A stretch of 8,293 nucleotides of DNA from a bacterium (GTDB lineage Bacteria; Planctomycetota; B15-G4; JADJEK01), in NCBI GenBank assembly GCA_030428825.1, contig JAUIEL010000284.1:1-8293 (forward strand), given 5' to 3'. The notes below the pieces were generated by a model. The model was not told where the DNA came from. It did no database searches and was given only the letters and a program-made list of their open reading frames with translations. The position numbers and the translations under genes are program-made. Positions within the stretch are counted from its first letter, which is position 1, and each line of letters starts with the position of its first letter. Shown piece by piece: positions 7,262 to 8,293 of the stretch.

Positions 7262-8080
7262 TCAGGGCTGTTCCGTGTCGCGGCGGATCAGGACGCGATA
7301 GAGGTACGACTCGGGCGTGCGGTACGACTTCGAGACCATGAGGTAGTGGAGGTCGCCGACGTCGGGGAGCTCGTCGAGGGTCTTCCGCGCCCGCTCCAGC
7401 CGCGACCGGCGACCGGCGTCGCGCTCGCGGCTCGCCTCCATGAACAGCCCCATCTCCCCGCCGCGGATCGCGTTCGTCAGGACGTCGGCGATGTCCGCGA
7501 AGCCGAGCCCCACGCAGTCCTCGTCCGGGAGGTCGTCGAGCGCCGCCATCAGGCTCGAGTTCTCGAGCACCGACTCGCCCGGGTTCTTGATGTGCGAGAT
7601 CAGGTTCTCGACCATCCGCGCCTCCCCGACCGACACGACGAGGTCGTTCTCGACCACCGCGTACGCGAGGAACGCCTCCTTGCCGCCGCCGAGCATCATG
7701 CCGCCGGGCATCGGGATCCGGTAGACGAGCTCGTTCATGAACTCGGTCGGCTCCTCGTCGCCGACGAACTCCGCCAGCTCGGCGAGCGACTCCTCGAGCC
7801 CCTGCGGGTCGCGTACGCGGATCACGTACGCCTGGGTCGGCGAGTCGTCCTCCCCGGCGATCGACGCCTCGGGATAGCCGACGAACTCGACCATCAGCGG
7901 CGCGAAGTTCCCGAGCACCGCGTCGCGCAGCGCGATCCCGTACTCGTCCTCGACCGACGCGAGCCACGTCTCCATCACCGTGTGGGCGTACGGGGAGATC
8001 TTCTTCACCATCGCGACGACGTTCTCGTAGAGGCGCGTCAGGTCGAGGGTGGTGATCGAGTTCTTCAAGGGCGCCAACAC
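7262..8080 (-). CDS. Conserved-looking protein of unknown function, possibly lacking its N-terminal half
   Basis: The product is 272 residues if translation begins at GTG 8080. There is no signal peptide or membrane segment. It is acidic, with a Gly/Met-rich stretch (YRIPMPGGMMLGGGKEAF), segments such as VVENDLVVSVGEA and CVGLGFADIADVLTNAI, and an Arg-rich helix (RERDAGRRSRLERARKTL) near the C-terminus. This resembles the C-terminal half of larger (about 550-650 residue) secreted hypothetical proteins that I associate with Planctomycetota, loosely DUF3352-like. That is recollection, not a search. In such proteins a LDLxRLY segment lies mid-protein; here it starts only 12 residues in. An in-frame TGA at 8134-8132 blocks any extension upstream, and no other frame upstream continues it. 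The GTG has no nearby Shine-Dalgarno and overlaps a palindrome. An ATG at codon 24 is the only other plausible start. It is the first gene of the operon. Confidence 0.75.
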   Translation of the reverse strand: MLAPLKNSITTLDLTRLYENVVAMVKKISPYAHTVMETWLASVEDEYGIALRDAVLGNFAPLMVEFVGYPEASIAGEDDSPTQAYVIRVRDPQGLEESLAELAEFVGDEEPTEFMNELVYRIPMPGGMMLGGGKEAFLAYAVVENDLVVSVGEARMVENLISHIKNPGESVLENSSLMAALDDLPDEDCVGLGFADIADVLTNAIRGGEMGLFMEASRERDAGRRSRLERARKTLDELPDVGDLHYLMVSKSYRTPESYLYRVLIRRDTEQP

Positions 8081-8098
8081 ATGTCTATTTAGACATGT
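8079..8098. promoter_or_regulatory. 20-bp palindrome, probable operator of a dimeric regulator
   Basis: ACATGTCTA (8079-8087) and TAGACATGT (8090-8098) are perfect inverted 9-bp arms around a 2-base centre. It is strikingly AT-rich in a roughly 70% GC setting. It overlaps the GTG start (8080-8078) of the first operon gene and lies immediately downstream of a candidate promoter, so a bound repressor would block transcription. The dyad spacing fits a winged-helix dimer, but the regulator is not in the window and I do not assign it to a family. Confidence 0.7.
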
Positions 8099-8102
8099 CC
8101 CT

Positions 8103-8121
8103 GTGATCTGTAGCGGATCAC
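8103..8121. repeat. Inverted repeat GTGATC-N7-GATCAC
   Basis: Perfect 6-bp arms (8103-8108 and 8116-8121) flank 7 bases. It lies 4 bases beyond the 20-bp palindrome and covers the candidate -10 element. It could be a second operator half-pair or a small hairpin. On its own the arm length is close to chance. Confidence 0.35.
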
Positions 8122-8135
8122 GCGAACGACCTCAA
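8107..8135 (-). promoter_or_regulatory. Candidate sigma-70-like promoter of the operon
   Basis: On the minus strand TTGAGG (8135-8130) is followed, after a 17-base spacer, by TACAGA (8112-8107). The match is modest (4/6 and 3/6), but the spacing is ideal. It is the most plausible pair just upstream of the first gene, and transcription would start at about 8100, right before the palindrome. Confidence 0.35.
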
Positions 8136-8251
8136 AGAACGTCGTTTCGAACGCTGTGCGGCGCGTTCGCTTCAGGTCCGCGGGCCGGCGCCGCGACGCG
8201 CGACGTCGACCCTCCCCGCGCGCGCGCTCGCCCCCGCGGCGCGCCGCCTGT

Positions 8252-8289
8252 GGTGAGCGTCCGCGTCTCGTCGCGCGTGGACGCTCACC
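8252..8289. repeat. Long hairpin GGTGAGCGTCC / GGACGCTCACC
   Basis: Perfect 11-bp arms (8252-8262 and 8279-8289) flank a 16-base GC-rich loop. No T-run is visible inside the window on either side, although the right edge is cut only 4 bases later. It could terminate a transcript entering from the right, or be one copy of an intergenic repeat. Confidence 0.5.
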
Positions 8290-8293
8290 GCGG

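Noticed and set aside
4980..7301. A 773-codon open frame on the plus strand opposite the propeller gene
   Set aside because: It is an antisense shadow of the repeated Ca-loop codons. Its Val/Arg/Asp-rich pseudo-repeats mirror the FG-GAP repeats, and there is no signal peptide or sensible start.
7251..7967. Upstream extension of the propeller frame
   Set aside because: It is out of frame with the preceding gene and Arg-rich. The signal peptide and Shine-Dalgarno place the start at 7250.
8133..8158. An SOS (LexA) box suggested by repeated GTTC/GAAC
   Set aside because: The GTTC spacings are 8 and 9 bases, not the 7 of the alphaproteobacterial box, and no SOS gene is adjacent.

Overview
The window is very GC-rich DNA (roughly 70% by eye, with near-saturated G/C at third codon positions) from a bacterium. 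Four consecutive genes on the minus strand fill almost all of it. A secreted sulfatase, a giant FG-GAP/VCBS-type secreted propeller protein, an orphan RND permease and a protein resembling hypothetical proteins I associate with Planctomycetota point to a Planctomycetota- or Acidobacteriota-like environmental lineage. This is inference from gene content; there is no rRNA or other phylogenetic marker here.

Layout, left to right on the plus strand. Positions 1-117 hold the last 38 codons of a plus-strand gene that enters from outside and ends with TAG. Positions 118-505 form a convergent intergenic region rich in small palindromes, with a strong hairpin at 481-502 just past the end of the minus-strand operon. 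Minus-strand genes then follow: a sulfatase (1858 to 506, broken by an in-frame TAG), an RND-family permease (4914 to 1855), a two-propeller FG-GAP protein (7250 to 4911), and a 272-residue protein of unknown function (8080 to 7262). Positions 8081-8293 are the upstream region, with a possible promoter, a near-perfect 20-bp palindrome touching the first start codon, and a large hairpin at the right edge.

The four minus-strand genes look like one transcription unit, read from about 8100 down to about 480. The first junction has an 11-nt gap. The next two are GTGA overlaps, in which the GTG start of one gene overlaps the TGA stop of the gene before it. That implies translational coupling of propeller protein, permease and sulfatase. 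Three of the four products would act at or beyond the inner membrane. No periplasmic adaptor, outer-membrane channel or sulfatase-maturing enzyme is visible.

The points most worth a second look are four. First, a single-base amber codon sits in an otherwise intact sulfatase, before its formylglycine cysteine. Second, a near-perfect operator-like palindrome overlaps the start of the operon. Third, the 272-residue protein looks as if it lacks its N-terminal half, with the break at that palindrome. Fourth, the propeller protein shows a 14-unit periodicity. I see no CRISPR array, tRNA, rRNA, transposase or phage gene.
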